DNA of 64,000 nt from Bacillus sp. 2B10 (GTDB lineage Bacteria; Pseudomonadota; Alphaproteobacteria; Sphingomonadales; Sphingomonadaceae). Below are positions 18,143-27,592 of the stretch, in pieces (the stretch's first letter is position 1; every line of letters begins with the position of its first letter). A model generated the notes under the pieces. That model was not told the DNA's origin. It searched no databases and saw nothing but the letters and a program-made list of their open reading frames with translations. The position numbers and the translations under genes are program-made. The DNA lies in the NCBI GenBank assembly GCA_003946805.1, contig RPSH01000003.1:155519-219518 (forward strand), written 5' to 3'.

Positions 18143-19419
18143 GCGAGGCCGCCGCATGGCTGGCCGCGCGCGGCCTGCCGGTGGGGGATGGATGGCAGCT
18201 GGCCGAGGGCGGCATCGCGTTCGCCCTCGTGCTGCTGTCGCTCGCGCTCGGCTGGTTCGCCGGGCGCTGGGCCGGGCCGCATCTGACCGCGCTGTGGCGC
18301 GAGCGGGTGCCCGACCATGCCGTCGGCCTCGCCACGCGGATGTGCGACATCGTCCGCCATCTGGTCGCGGTGCTGGCGCTCGCGCTGGTGGCGCACGGGC
18401 GCGACTGGGGGGCGCTGGCCGATATCGTCGTCGGCGTCGCGCTGGGCGCGGCGGTCGCGCGGCTGGCGATGCAGCTCTTGCGCGGGGTGAACCTGACGCG
18501 GTGGCTGGCATGGGCGGTCGCCGCCATCCTGTTCGTCGCCGTCCTGTCGGGATCGGTCGGTGGGCTGAAACCGATCACCGCGACGCTCGATGCGATCGGT
18601 TTCTCGGTCGGGCGCTGGCGATTGTCGCTGCTGGCGCTGGTCAGCACGCTGCTGACCGCGGTCGTGCTCTACGCCGTGGTCCGCATCGCCAACAAGCTGG
18701 TCGAACATGGCGTCGGGCAGGCGAAAGGCCTCGACCCCGCGCAGAAACTGCTGGCGCAGAAGCTGGCGTCGATCGCGGTCATCATCACCGCGTTCTTCTT
18801 CGGGATCGACCTGCTCGGCATCGACCTGACGACCTTTGCGATCTTTTCGGGCGGGCTGGGGCTCGCGGTCGGGTTCGGGTTGCAGAAGACGGTCGGCAAC
18901 CTGATCGCGGGCATCATCCTGTTGATGGACCGGTCGATCAAGCCGGGGGACGTGATCGTCGTCGGCGACAGCTTCGGCTGGGTCAACAAGATCGGGGTGC
19001 GCGCGGTGTCGGTCATCACCCGCGACGGCAAGGAACACCTGATCCCCAACGAAAACCTGATGACGCAGGAGGTGGAGAACTGGTCCTTTTCCGACCGCAA
19101 CGTCCGCATCCGCATCCCGGTGGGGATCGGCTATGAGACCGACCTGCGGCTGGCGCAGAAGCTGATGTTGCAGGCCGCGACCGAAAGCCCGCGCGTGCTG
19201 CGCAGCCCGGCGCCCAACGTCTGGCTGATCTCCTACGGCGAATATGCCGTGGAGCACGAGATACTGGCGTGGATCAGCGATCCCGAATCCGGCGTCGGCA
19301 ATGTGCGGTCCGACGTGCTCAACCGGCTGTGGGACCTGTTCGCGGAGCATGGGATCAGGATTCCGGTGCCGCGGCGGGAGGTGATGTTTCACGACGGGCT
19401 GAAGGTGACGAAGGGGTAG
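18139..19419 (+). CDS. Mechanosensitive ion channel, MscS family
   Basis: A 426-residue integral membrane protein with about five hydrophobic helices before the conserved pore helix and beta domain (FAIFSGGLGLAVGFGLQKTVG, DRSIKPGDVIVVGDSFGWV, DGKEHLIPNENLMTQEVENW). The GFGLQ pore sequence and PNENL beta-domain motif are classic MscS. It acts in the inner membrane during osmotic downshift. The start is a GTG overlapping the metC stop. It is only distantly similar to the partial MscS at 1-1170, so the window holds two members of different subgroups. Confidence 0.92.
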   Translation: MSEAAAWLAARGLPVGDGWQLAEGGIAFALVLLSLALGWFAGRWAGPHLTALWRERVPDHAVGLATRMCDIVRHLVAVLALALVAHGRDWGALADIVVGVALGAAVARLAMQLLRGVNLTRWLAWAVAAILFVAVLSGSVGGLKPITATLDAIGFSVGRWRLSLLALVSTLLTAVVLYAVVRIANKLVEHGVGQAKGLDPAQKLLAQKLASIAVIITAFFFGIDLLGIDLTTFAIFSGGLGLAVGFGLQKTVGNLIAGIILLMDRSIKPGDVIVVGDSFGWVNKIGVRAVSVITRDGKEHLIPNENLMTQEVENWSFSDRNVRIRIPVGIGYETDLRLAQKLMLQAATESPRVLRSPAPNVWLISYGEYAVEHEILAWISDPESGVGNVRSDVLNRLWDLFAEHGIRIPVPRREVMFHDGLKVTKG

Positions 19420-19488
19420 ACCGTCTGGGGTGACGTATCGAAGCGAGGGGACTACCGGACCCACGCCGCACCCCCTATCTTCCCTCCC

Positions 19489-20619
19489 GTGACGACCATC
19501 ACCGCCCGCATCGCCGAGGGCGTCCGCGCCGTTCCCGCCGACCAGTGGGATGCCTGTGCGGGCACGGGCAATCCGTTCCTGTCGCACGCCTTCCTGTCGG
19601 CGCTCGAAGAATCGGGCAGCGTCGGCGGCGCGTCCGGCTGGCAACCGCTGCCGATCATCGTCGACGATGCGCATGGCGTGCCGCAAGCGATCGCGCCGGC
19701 CTATGCCAAGGGGCACAGCCAGGGCGAATATGTGTTCGACCACGCCTGGGCCGACGCATGGGAGCGTGCCGGGGGCGATTATTACCCGAAGTTGCAGGTC
19801 GCGGTGCCGTTTACCCCGGTGCCCGGCCCCCGGCTGCTGCTGCGCGACGCGGCACAGGCGCCCGCGCTGATCGGTGCGATCGAGACGGTGGTGCGACAGA
19901 ACGGATTGTCGTCGGCCCATGCGACCTTCGTCGACGACGCGCAGCTGGCGGCGTTCCGGGCGGCGGGGTGGCTGGTACGATCGGGTACGCAGTTCCACTG
20001 GGCCAATCGCGGCTATGCCGGCTTCGACGATTTCCTGAACGACCTCGCCAGCCGCAAGCGCAAGGCGATCCGCAAGGAACGCGCCGCCGCGCTCGACGGG
20101 CTGACGGTCCGCCACCTGACCGGCCGCGCGCTGACCGAGGCGCATTGGGATGCGTTCTGGGCCTTCTATCAGGATACCGGCAACCGCAAATGGGGCCGGC
20201 CGTACCTGACGCGGCGGTTCTTTTCGCTGCTGTCGCAGACGATGGCGGACCGGGTGCTGCTGATCCTTGCCGAGCGCGACGGGCGGCCGGTCGCCGGGGC
20301 GCTGAACCTGATCGGCGACGATGCGCTGTACGGGCGCTACTGGGGCGCGGTGGAGGAGGTGCCGTTCCTCCATTTCGAGCTGTGCTATTATCAGGCGATC
20401 GACGCCGCGATCGCACGGGGATTGCAACGGGTCGAGGCCGGGGCGCAGGGCGAGCACAAGCTGGCGCGCGGCTATGTGCCCGTCCCGACATGGTCGGCGC
20501 ATTTCCTGCCCGACCCCGGATTTCGTGCAGCGGTCGCCGACTATCTGGAGCGCGAACGGGCGGCGGTCGGACAGGAACAGGCGTTCCTGCAGGAAATGAC
20601 GCCGTTCCGGCGGGGCTAG
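19489..20619 (+). CDS. GNAT-fold protein, COG3146/DUF482 family (putative peptidoglycan-type acyltransferase)
   Basis: A 376-residue protein with the double GNAT arrangement of the COG3146 group: NPFLSHAFLSALEESGSVG, AYAKGHSQGEYVFDHAWADAW, SRKRKAIRKERAA and AGAQGEHKLARGYVP are conserved blocks. Members are annotated as predicted N-acyltransferases, sometimes linked to peptidoglycan bridge formation by analogy with FemAB, but no activity has been fixed. There is no signal peptide and it should be cytoplasmic. The start is GTG at 19489; the 69-base gap from the MscS gene suggests a separate transcription unit or weak coupling. Confidence 0.82.
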   Translation: MTTITARIAEGVRAVPADQWDACAGTGNPFLSHAFLSALEESGSVGGASGWQPLPIIVDDAHGVPQAIAPAYAKGHSQGEYVFDHAWADAWERAGGDYYPKLQVAVPFTPVPGPRLLLRDAAQAPALIGAIETVVRQNGLSSAHATFVDDAQLAAFRAAGWLVRSGTQFHWANRGYAGFDDFLNDLASRKRKAIRKERAAALDGLTVRHLTGRALTEAHWDAFWAFYQDTGNRKWGRPYLTRRFFSLLSQTMADRVLLILAERDGRPVAGALNLIGDDALYGRYWGAVEEVPFLHFELCYYQAIDAAIARGLQRVEAGAQGEHKLARGYVPVPTWSAHFLPDPGFRAAVADYLERERAAVGQEQAFLQEMTPFRRG

Positions 20620-20641
20620 ATGTTTGATCCCGGCCAACAGG

Positions 20642-20755
20642 CCGTTTGTGCCGAGTAGGGGCTGAGCTTGTCGAAGACCCGTATCGAAGCACCTGCCCCA
20701 AACGGTCCTTCGATACGCCAGTTCGACAAGCTCGATGGCTACTCGGGACGAACGG
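20642..20755. repeat. Dispersed REP-like element, copy 2 of 3 (inverted)
   Basis: CCGTTTGTGCCGAGTAGGGG at the left and GGCTACTCGGGACGAACGG at the right are the reversed counterparts of the ends of the elements at 2075 and 36344. The internal words GAGCTTGTCGAAGACCCGTATCGAAG and CCTTCGATACG are shared. It separates two convergent genes (ending at 20619 and 20768). Confidence 0.85.
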
Positions 20756-20767
20756 CAAAGGGGGCGG

Positions 20768-21094
20768 CTATTTGCGCCCCGGCAGCCCGCCTAGCCCGCC
20801 CGGCAACACATCCCCGATGCCGCCGCGCGCTGCGGGGTCGACGTCGAGGCCGAACGCCTGCGCAAACTGGCCCAGCGCGTCGGGGCCGCCGACTTCCGAC
20901 AGGATCGCCTCGATCTGATGGCGCGACACGCCGCTATGGTCGGCGGCTTCCTGCGCCGGATCGGCATGGCCGGCGAATTTGGCGAGCAGGCCGAGCACCG
21001 TCTGCACCTGTTCGGCCGAGATTCCCGCCTTTTCGGCGATGGCGGGCAGGTCGACGCGCCCGGCAAGGTTCAGGGCATTGTTCGACAGGTCCAT
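20768..21094 (-). CDS. Small hypothetical helical protein
   Basis: A 108-residue protein I do not recognise. It appears helical (VDLPAIAEKAGISAEQVQTV, ADHSGVSRHQIEAILSEVGG) with two sequence units that look like small helix-turn-helix-like repeats, and it ends in a Gly/Pro-rich tail (GGIGDVLPGGLGGLPGRK). No signal peptide or membrane segment is seen. AAGGAG stands seven to eight bases upstream of the ATG at 21094, a good ribosome binding site, and that ATG overlaps the stop of the upstream membrane protein gene (TGATG), which supports it being a real gene expressed with it. Confidence 0.72.
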   Translation of the reverse strand: MDLSNNALNLAGRVDLPAIAEKAGISAEQVQTVLGLLAKFAGHADPAQEAADHSGVSRHQIEAILSEVGGPDALGQFAQAFGLDVDPAARGGIGDVLPGGLGGLPGRK

Positions 21095-22737
21095 CAGCGT
21101 CTCCTTACCGGATCGTTTGCCGCCATCTGTCGCGACGCGCGGCGGCGGGGCTTTGCGAACGGACGATTGCCCAGATCGCTCCATGTCAGGTCGGGCGGCG
21201 GCACGCGGTGGTCGATGCGGAACACCGCGCTGGTGCCGCTGCGCCACACCGGCACCAGCCCCTGTTCGAGCCGGCGGTCGTATTTCGGCGGCCGGATCAG
21301 CCAGACATAGTCGAACGCGTCGCGCGGGAACTTGTACAGCGCGCCGGCGATCGGCCGCCAATATTCGCGCGGGCATTTGACGTCGGTGACCAGCTCGGAC
21401 GGGTCGTGCGAGAAGCCGCGCGCCGCCTTGTACCTCACGGTCAGCAGCTGTCCGCCGGCCATCGACCACTGGTCGTTGGCATAGGCCAGCCGCCGGGTCA
21501 GCGCCATGCCGGGCAGGTGCTGCAGCCGGGTCATGCGCCATTCGTTGTAGCACGTCTCGCCCACGAAGGTGACCAGCCGGGCACCGACCGGCACATGGTC
21601 GAGCGCCGCCAGCTCGCGATCGTATTCACGGTCGTACAGCCAGAAGCTGGCGGTCGTCGCGCCGATCCGCCCGACGAAGATGGCAAGGCCGATGCCGGCC
21701 AGCACCGACGCATGGCGGATCGACGTGCCGGGTTTCGGCCTGAGCGCGATCAGGCAGATGCCGAACAGATACGGGACCAGCCGCATGTCGGCATAGGCCG
21801 ATCCGAACACGATGCGCGGCAGCAGGATATAGACCGCGATCAGGAACAGCGCCGACAGGCCCAGATTGCGCGAATAGCCGATATTCGGGTCGCGCAACCC
21901 CTTGAACAGCACGAGGTAGAAGACCGCGACCGAGGCGAGGTCGTAGAGCTGCCAGCGGTCCCGCAGGGTCATGGTCATCCACAACATCTTCGCGCGCCAG
22001 TTGAACCAGTCGGCGGTCTGTCCACCGACATGCCCGCCCGAGCGCCACAGTAGCATCAGCAGCGCCGGTGGTGCCAGCACGAGGCAGTGGAGCCCGGCAT
22101 GGAAGGCGGCGGCGAGCCAGTTGCGCCGTTTGTCATGTTCGCGGATCAGCTCGGCCGAGGCGGCGAGGACGCCCAGCGTTCCCCAGCCGAAGGTGTGCGT
22201 CAGCCACACCAGTCCGGCGATGGGCACGAACACCACCCCGCGCAGCACCAGCCGCCCCTGCCGCCCCAGCCGCAGCCAAAGTGCGAAGGCGTTGAGCGCC
22301 AGCGCCATCGACAGCACGAAATTGGCGAAGCCGAAATGGAACGGGAAGCTGTAGACGATCGGCAGCGCGAACAGCGCGGTCGCCGGGATGCGGCCATGCA
22401 CCTCGCGCGCGATCCACAGCAGCCCGACCGCGGTCAGCGCCGGGATGGTCAGGATGATGAGCTTGACCGCGGGTTCGAGGCCGATCAGCGGTTCGAGCAG
22501 CCAGACGAGCAGGTCGACGCCCAGATTGCCGATCAGGCTCCAGTCGAAATTATACCAGTCGTGGAACCACGGTGCCTGTCCGGTGTCCCACAATTGCTGC
22601 ACGCGGTACCGGCCCATGTGACCGGGCAGGTCGACCATCGGCGGAATATCGGGCCATACCAGCGGCACGACCGCCAGCAGCGCCATCAGCGCGACGAACC
22701 ACCGCGTCTGCCACCAGTTGAGCCTGTCCCCCTGCAT
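21094..22737 (-). CDS. Polytopic membrane protein, GT-C glycosyltransferase-like
   Basis: A 547-residue protein with about ten to eleven predicted transmembrane helices over residues 12-370 and a soluble C-terminal part of about 170 residues. The first external loop holds acidic residues (PPMVDLPGHMGRYRVQ and HDWYNFDW), as in GT-C fold glycosyltransferases, where an Asp in loop 1 is catalytic. No family signature is firm enough for a substrate. It lies directly downstream of an STT3-like gene on the same strand (ten bases apart) and near a polyprenyl-phosphate glycosyltransferase, so a role in envelope glycosylation is inferred. Confidence 0.68.
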   Translation of the reverse strand: MQGDRLNWWQTRWFVALMALLAVVPLVWPDIPPMVDLPGHMGRYRVQQLWDTGQAPWFHDWYNFDWSLIGNLGVDLLVWLLEPLIGLEPAVKLIILTIPALTAVGLLWIAREVHGRIPATALFALPIVYSFPFHFGFANFVLSMALALNAFALWLRLGRQGRLVLRGVVFVPIAGLVWLTHTFGWGTLGVLAASAELIREHDKRRNWLAAAFHAGLHCLVLAPPALLMLLWRSGGHVGGQTADWFNWRAKMLWMTMTLRDRWQLYDLASVAVFYLVLFKGLRDPNIGYSRNLGLSALFLIAVYILLPRIVFGSAYADMRLVPYLFGICLIALRPKPGTSIRHASVLAGIGLAIFVGRIGATTASFWLYDREYDRELAALDHVPVGARLVTFVGETCYNEWRMTRLQHLPGMALTRRLAYANDQWSMAGGQLLTVRYKAARGFSHDPSELVTDVKCPREYWRPIAGALYKFPRDAFDYVWLIRPPKYDRRLEQGLVPVWRSGTSAVFRIDHRVPPPDLTWSDLGNRPFAKPRRRASRQMAANDPVRRR

Positions 22738-22746
22738 CGGCCGCTT

Positions 22747-24549
22747 TTAGAGGCGGTCGGTACGATCCGGCAAGCGTTCGCGTAACCGGAAGAACAGCAT
22801 CGATCCGCCGACGGGAACCGGTTCCAGCCAGTCGGGAACATGGCCGGATTGCAGCGCTTCGACGAGACTGCCGGGGCGATAGGGTTCGAGGACGTTCTCG
22901 CGCATGTTCGCGGGACACAGCGCGACATAGTCCACGCCCAACCGCCGCGCCATGGCCGCCGACCGCGCTGGTGGGCTCAGGAAGAAGCGATAGGCCGCCA
23001 TGTTGCCGTCGTTGTTGCGGTGATAGCCGGCCGCCAGCGCGCGGTGCGGCGTCATCCCGATCAGATAGGAACCGAGGTCGATCGGTGCCGCGACCAGCCC
23101 CGCGGGCTGGCGGGCGATCGCCACGAATTGTTCGGCGTTGGTGCAGCGGCGTGCATCGACGCGTGCCGCCTCGATCGGTTTGGCGAGTGCAAGGTCCATC
23201 TGCCGTGAAATCGCCAGATAGGTGACGCCCGCGCCCAGCACCCAGAGCATCAGCCGCGCCGCCATCCGTTCGGGTCGTCCCTGCGCCCCGGCGATGGCGA
23301 CGGCGAAGGGGATCGATCCCAGCCCGGCGAGGATATAGGTGACGCGGATCTGGAGGATCGCCGCGACCGCGCTGATGACCAGCACGATCGCGAAGGCGAC
23401 CGCCGGGCGCGCGCGCCAGCCGCCGCGCACCGCCTGCATCACCGCCAGCGCGCTGCCGAGCAGCGACAGCGCGCCGTAGGCGAGGATGGTGCCAGGCGTA
23501 TCCTGTCCGACGAACAGCCCGCGTGCCTCGCTGACGTTGCTCATCCACACCTCCTTCAGAAAGGGGGTGAGCGCGTCGTACGGGCCGGCGAGGCACACCA
23601 TCGACGTCTGCGACACCGACAGCAGGACGGCGATGCCGACCGCTGCGCCCGCTGCGAGCCGTCGGGGCAGGGTCGGCAGGCGTGCCCCGGCAAGGCCGAG
23701 CACGCTCCAGCCCACGCCCAGCGCCAGCGTCGCACGGGTGGAGGCGGGGGTGAAGCCGTCGCACCATTCGCGCGGCCACGCATCGGGGTGCATGAACACC
23801 AGCATGAGGCCGGTCGTGCCGGCCAGCGCGATGCCGAAGCCCAGCGCGCGGCGATCCCCGGCGGCGTCGCCGGTCAGCCACAGCCAGCCCAGTGCCGCCA
23901 TCACCGCGACCAGCTCGGGTGCCGATTCGAGGCCGATGGCGAGGCTGGCCGCCGCGATCACGCCCATCGCCGCGCCGGTCGCGAGCGACGGCCGGCGGAC
24001 GAGGCCGTCGACCAGCGCGAGCATCAGCACGATCTGCAACGCGTGATGGTCGATCCGGCCGGGGATGAACAGGCTGATCGTCGGAAAGGCGAGTGCGGCC
24101 AGGATCACCGCGACCGGCCGCGCGGCAGGGCCGGACAGGCGATGCGCGATCCGGGCGGCGAGCAGCAGGTAGCACAGGAACAGCAGCGCCGGCCACGCGA
24201 TCACCATCGCCAGCTCGGCGGCATGGGTGCCGAACAGCGGCGTCAGCACGAGGACCATGGCGGCGGGCACGGCATCGGCAAGACGCGACCAGTGCATCGG
24301 CGCGCCGCCGGGCGGGCCCAGGCGATATTGCATCAGGTCGTTGAAGCGCTGTCCGCCGATCCAGTCGCGGATCTCGGCGATGCGCATCATGTCGTCATTG
24401 TCGGGCAGCCGCAGGAGGCTGAGCGTCGCCCAGTCCTTGATCGTCCACGCGCTCGTCAGCAGTACGGTCAGCCCCAGTGCCAGCAGCAGCACGGACCAGG
24501 GGAAACGGGGGTGCGATGCGGCGTTGGCGGGCGTCATGGCCGTCGACAT
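22747..24549 (-). CDS. STT3/PglB-like GT-C membrane protein (putative oligosaccharyl- or glycosyltransferase)
   Basis: A 600-residue integral membrane protein with about 12 hydrophobic helices and a C-terminal soluble domain. Two features recall STT3/PglB oligosaccharyltransferases: an acidic DNDDMMR motif after the first helix (Asp50, Asp52, Asp53) followed by QYRLGPPGGAPMHWSRL, and an IPGRIDHHALQ motif (DHH at 167-169) like the DHH-type second catalytic loop. The soluble part has no recognisable WWDYG, so the assignment remains tentative. The start may be the ATG at 24549 or the ATG at 24537. It is divergent from a GT2 dolichyl-phosphate-sugar synthase-like gene, which could provide its lipid-linked donor. 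Confidence 0.7.
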   Translation of the reverse strand: MSTAMTPANAASHPRFPWSVLLLALGLTVLLTSAWTIKDWATLSLLRLPDNDDMMRIAEIRDWIGGQRFNDLMQYRLGPPGGAPMHWSRLADAVPAAMVLVLTPLFGTHAAELAMVIAWPALLFLCYLLLAARIAHRLSGPAARPVAVILAALAFPTISLFIPGRIDHHALQIVLMLALVDGLVRRPSLATGAAMGVIAAASLAIGLESAPELVAVMAALGWLWLTGDAAGDRRALGFGIALAGTTGLMLVFMHPDAWPREWCDGFTPASTRATLALGVGWSVLGLAGARLPTLPRRLAAGAAVGIAVLLSVSQTSMVCLAGPYDALTPFLKEVWMSNVSEARGLFVGQDTPGTILAYGALSLLGSALAVMQAVRGGWRARPAVAFAIVLVISAVAAILQIRVTYILAGLGSIPFAVAIAGAQGRPERMAARLMLWVLGAGVTYLAISRQMDLALAKPIEAARVDARRCTNAEQFVAIARQPAGLVAAPIDLGSYLIGMTPHRALAAGYHRNNDGNMAAYRFFLSPPARSAAMARRLGVDYVALCPANMRENVLEPYRPGSLVEALQSGHVPDWLEPVPVGGSMLFFRLRERLPDRTDRL

Positions 24550-24643
24550 GCCCGGATCATGCTTAATTTCCGGTATAGCGTTAACCGAGTCTTCGTCGTT
24601 CGAGGCGAAAACGGTCGCATCAGCCCGCCCGATGGAGCGCCCG

Positions 24644-25846
24644 ATGTCCGCCGTCCGCCTGCCCCTTGCCCCCAGCGACGCCGAGCGCGCCGACCCCGCC
24701 GTCGAACTGTCGATCGTCATGCCGTGTCTGAACGAGGCCGAGACGCTGGCGGTGTGCATCAAGAAGGCGAAGGCGTTCCTCGACACGCACGGCATCGCGG
24801 GCGAGGTCATCGTGGCCGACAACGGATCGACCGACGGATCGCTGCAGATCGCCAATGCGATGGGCGCGCGGATCGTGGCGATACCGGTGCGCGGCTATGG
24901 CGCGGCGCTGGCCGGCGGGATCGCGGCGGCGCGCGGGCGGTTCGTGGCGATGGGGGACGCCGACGACAGCTACGACTTCGGCAGCCTGTTGCCCTTCGTC
25001 GAACGGCTGCGCGGCGGTGCCGATCTGGTGATGGGGAACCGGTTCCGGGGCGGGATCGCGCCCGGTGCCATGCCGGTGCTGCACCGCTTCCTCGGTAATC
25101 CGGTGCTCAGCCTGCTCGGCCGCGCATTCTTCGGCACGCCGGTCGGCGATTTCCATTGCGGGCTGCGCGCGTTCCGCCGCGACCGCGCGCTGGAACTGGG
25201 CCTCACCGCGCCGGGGATGGAATTCGCGAGCGAGATGGTGGTCAAGGCATCGATCGCGCGCCTTGCCATCGTCGAGGTGCCGACGACGCTGGTCCCCGAC
25301 GGCCGTTCGCGCCCGCCGCACCTGCGCACATGGCGCGACGGGTGGCGGCATCTGCGGTTCCTGCTGCTCTATGCGCCGCGCTTCCTGTTCTTCTACCCCG
25401 GCCTCGCGCTGCTGGTCGCCGGGATGCTCGCGACCGCCATTCTCGCGACCGGCGACGTGCGCGTCGGCGGCGTCGAGTTCGGGCCGCACACGATGATCTT
25501 CGCGGCGATGGCGGCGATCATTGGCGGGCAGCTGGTCGGGCTGGCGCTGCTGGCGCGCCAGTACGGCATCCTTGCCGGCATGTGGCCCGAAAGCGGGGCG
25601 ATGCAGCGGATTCGCGGCGCGCTGACCGTCGAGCGCGGCTGCATCGGCGGGGGCGTGCTGCTGCTGGCGGGGCTGGGTGGCGCCGCGGCCTCGACCTGGC
25701 TGTGGGCGCAGGCCGGGTTCGGGCCGCTGGTGCCGGGGGAGCTGATGCGGCTGACCATCCCGTCGATGCTGCTCGCCTGCCTTGGCGTACAGGTCGCGGT
25801 CACGTCCTTCTTCGCCGCGCTGCTCGACCAGCCGCGCGCACGGTAA
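24644..25846 (+). CDS. GT2 glycosyltransferase, polyprenyl-phosphate-sugar synthase type
   Basis: A 400-residue protein. Residues 20-260 form a GT-A domain of family GT2: LSIVMPCLNEAETLAVCIKKA, VIVADNGSTDGS, and the metal-binding GDADDSYDF, with VGDFHCGLRAFRRD further on, as in dolichyl-phosphate glucose/mannose synthases. The C-terminal 140 residues contain four hydrophobic helices that anchor it in the inner membrane. It should load a sugar onto undecaprenyl phosphate at the cytoplasmic face. GGAG is placed seven bases before the ATG at 24644, which decides this start over several upstream in-frame codons. It is divergent from the STT3-like gene, with about 95 bases between. Confidence 0.87.
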   Translation: MSAVRLPLAPSDAERADPAVELSIVMPCLNEAETLAVCIKKAKAFLDTHGIAGEVIVADNGSTDGSLQIANAMGARIVAIPVRGYGAALAGGIAAARGRFVAMGDADDSYDFGSLLPFVERLRGGADLVMGNRFRGGIAPGAMPVLHRFLGNPVLSLLGRAFFGTPVGDFHCGLRAFRRDRALELGLTAPGMEFASEMVVKASIARLAIVEVPTTLVPDGRSRPPHLRTWRDGWRHLRFLLLYAPRFLFFYPGLALLVAGMLATAILATGDVRVGGVEFGPHTMIFAAMAAIIGGQLVGLALLARQYGILAGMWPESGAMQRIRGALTVERGCIGGGVLLLAGLGGAAASTWLWAQAGFGPLVPGELMRLTIPSMLLACLGVQVAVTSFFAALLDQPRAR

Positions 25847-25869
25847 CGGGCCGGGTCGCCCCGGCCCGT
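25846..25869. terminator. Bidirectional hairpin between convergent genes
   Basis: ACGGGCCGG (25846-25854) and CCGGCCCGT (25861-25869) form a perfect nine-base GC-rich stem with a six-base loop in the 30-base gap between the GT2 stop and the argG stop. There is no T-run, so efficiency as an intrinsic terminator is uncertain. Confidence 0.55.
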
Positions 25870-25876
25870 CCGGTCC

Positions 25877-27094
25877 TTACCGGTCGCGGCGGCCCAGCAG
25901 GCGCAGGCGCAGCGCGTTCAGCTTGATGAAGCCCGCCGCGTCGCGCTGGTCGTAGGCGCCCTGATCGTCCTCGAACGTCACGACCTTTTCGCTGTAGAGC
26001 GAATTGGGCGAACGCCGGCCGATGACATGGACCCCGCCCTTGTAGAGCTTCAGCCGGACTTCGCCCGACACCTTGAGCTGGCTGTGGTCGATCGCGGCCT
26101 GCAGCATCTCGCGCTCCGGCGAGAACCAGAAGCCGTTGTAGAGCAGCTCGGCATAGCGCGGGGCCAGTTCGTCCTTCAGGTGCGCGGCGCCGCGATCCAG
26201 CGTGATCTGTTCGATCGCGCGGTGCGCGGCGTGCAGGATCGTGCCGCCCGGCGTCTCGTACATGCCGCGCGACTTCATGCCGACGAAGCGGTTCTCGACC
26301 AGGTCGAGCCGGCCGATGCCGTGCGCGCGGCCGAGGTCGTTGAGCTTCGCCAGCAGCGTGGCGGGCGACATCCCCTCGCCATCGATCGCCACCGCGTCGC
26401 CGCGCTCGAACGCGACGGTGACGACCTGCGGCGCGTCGGGCGCGTCCTCCGGGCTGACCGTGCGCGAGAACACGTATTCGGGCACCTCGTCCCACGGATC
26501 CTCCAGCACCTTGCCCTCGCTGGAGGTGTGCAGGAGGTTCGCATCGGTCGAGAAGGGCGATTCGCCACGCTTGTCCCTGGGCACCGGAATCTGGTGCTGT
26601 TCGGCAAAGGCGATCAGCGCGCTGCGGCTGGTCAGGTCCCATTCGCGCCACGGCGCGATCACCTTGATATCGGGTTGCAGCGCGTAATAGCCCAGTTCGA
26701 AGCGGACCTGATCGTTGCCCTTGCCGGTCGCGCCATGGCTGACCGCGTCGGCATTCACCTGACGCGCGATCTCGATCTGGCGCTTGGCGATCAGCGGGCG
26801 GGCGATCGACGTGCCGAGCAGGTACAGCCCCTCGTACAGGGCGTTCGAGCGCATCATCGGGAACACGAAGTCGCGGACGAATTCCTCGCGCAGGTCGTCG
26901 ATGAAGATATGCTCGGGCCTGATGCCCATCAGCTCGGCCTTCCTGCGCGCCGGCTCCAGCTCCTCGCCCTGCCCCAGATCGGCGGTGAAGGTCACCACCT
27001 CGCACTTATATTCCTGTTGCAGCCATTTCAGGATGACGCTGGTGTCGAGGCCACCCGAATAGGCGAGCACGACGCGGTTGATGGACTCGGCCAT
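25877..27094 (-). CDS. argG: Argininosuccinate synthase
   Basis: A 405-residue ArgG, normal length. The ATP pyrophosphatase loop AYSGGLDTS lies at residues 11-19, followed by [30 protein letters not shown] and the C-terminal [20 protein letters not shown]. It joins citrulline and aspartate with ATP to argininosuccinate in arginine biosynthesis in the cytoplasm. AAGGAG is eight to nine bases upstream of the ATG at 27094 and fixes the start; the frame is open much further upstream but over non-coding sequence. It is divergent from the EF-hand gene and convergent with the GT2 gene. Confidence 0.96.
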   Translation of the reverse strand: MAESINRVVLAYSGGLDTSVILKWLQQEYKCEVVTFTADLGQGEELEPARRKAELMGIRPEHIFIDDLREEFVRDFVFPMMRSNALYEGLYLLGTSIARPLIAKRQIEIARQVNADAVSHGATGKGNDQVRFELGYYALQPDIKVIAPWREWDLTSRSALIAFAEQHQIPVPRDKRGESPFSTDANLLHTSSEGKVLEDPWDEVPEYVFSRTVSPEDAPDAPQVVTVAFERGDAVAIDGEGMSPATLLAKLNDLGRAHGIGRLDLVENRFVGMKSRGMYETPGGTILHAAHRAIEQITLDRGAAHLKDELAPRYAELLYNGFWFSPEREMLQAAIDHSQLKVSGEVRLKLYKGGVHVIGRRSPNSLYSEKVVTFEDDQGAYDQRDAAGFIKLNALRLRLLGRRDR

Positions 27095-27233
27095 GGGGCA
27101 GGCTCCTTGATGTGCAACGGTTCGGCGCGCGGTTAGGCGACGCAGCCGCGCCGCGCAAGGACACGCGCTTGCGCTTCGGCATGGGCGATGCGATCCTGTG
27201 CCGATCGTCCTCCAGCGGAAAGAAGCTGCCCCG

Positions 27234-27566
27234 ATGTTGTTCGCGCTCCTCGCCCTCGCGTTCCAGACCGCCCCGGCCCCCACGCCGGCCCCGGCGCAGC
27301 CGACGCCCGCGCCGGTCGTCGAACCGGCAGCGGATGACGAGGCCGAGTTCTTCGCGATGTTCGACACCGACAAGGACGGCGCGATCGCCAAGGCCGAATT
27401 CGACGCGATGAGCCTGAAGATCGACGCGGAGGCGGCAAAGCAGGACCCGTCGCAAAAGGGGCAGGCCGCCGCCGGCCTTGCCACCGCCTTCGCGCTGATG
27501 GACCAGAACAAGGACGGCAGGATCACCCGCGAGGAGTTTCGCGCGATCGTGAAGGCGGGGCAGTAG
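27234..27566 (+). CDS. Small secreted EF-hand protein
   Basis: A 110-residue protein with a short hydrophobic N-terminus ([15 protein letters not shown]) that should act as a signal peptide, a Pro/Ala linker, and two canonical calcium-binding loops, [13 protein letters not shown] and [13 protein letters not shown]. It is therefore a periplasmic or exported calcium-binding protein of the calerythrin/EF-hand type common in sphingomonads; its partner is unknown. GGAAAGAAG precedes the ATG at 27234, while the in-frame ATG at 27198 would add 12 residues before the signal peptide. It is divergent from argG. Confidence 0.82.
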   Translation: MLFALLALAFQTAPAPTPAPAQPTPAPVVEPAADDEAEFFAMFDTDKDGAIAKAEFDAMSLKIDAEAAKQDPSQKGQAAAGLATAFALMDQNKDGRITREEFRAIVKAGQ

Positions 27567-27592
27567 GGGTTCTTTGATCCGCTTGCGCGGAT

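Noticed and set aside
18124..20637. An 837-codon open frame on the minus strand
   Set aside because: It runs antisense to the MscS and COG3146 genes and has no signal, domain or plausible start.
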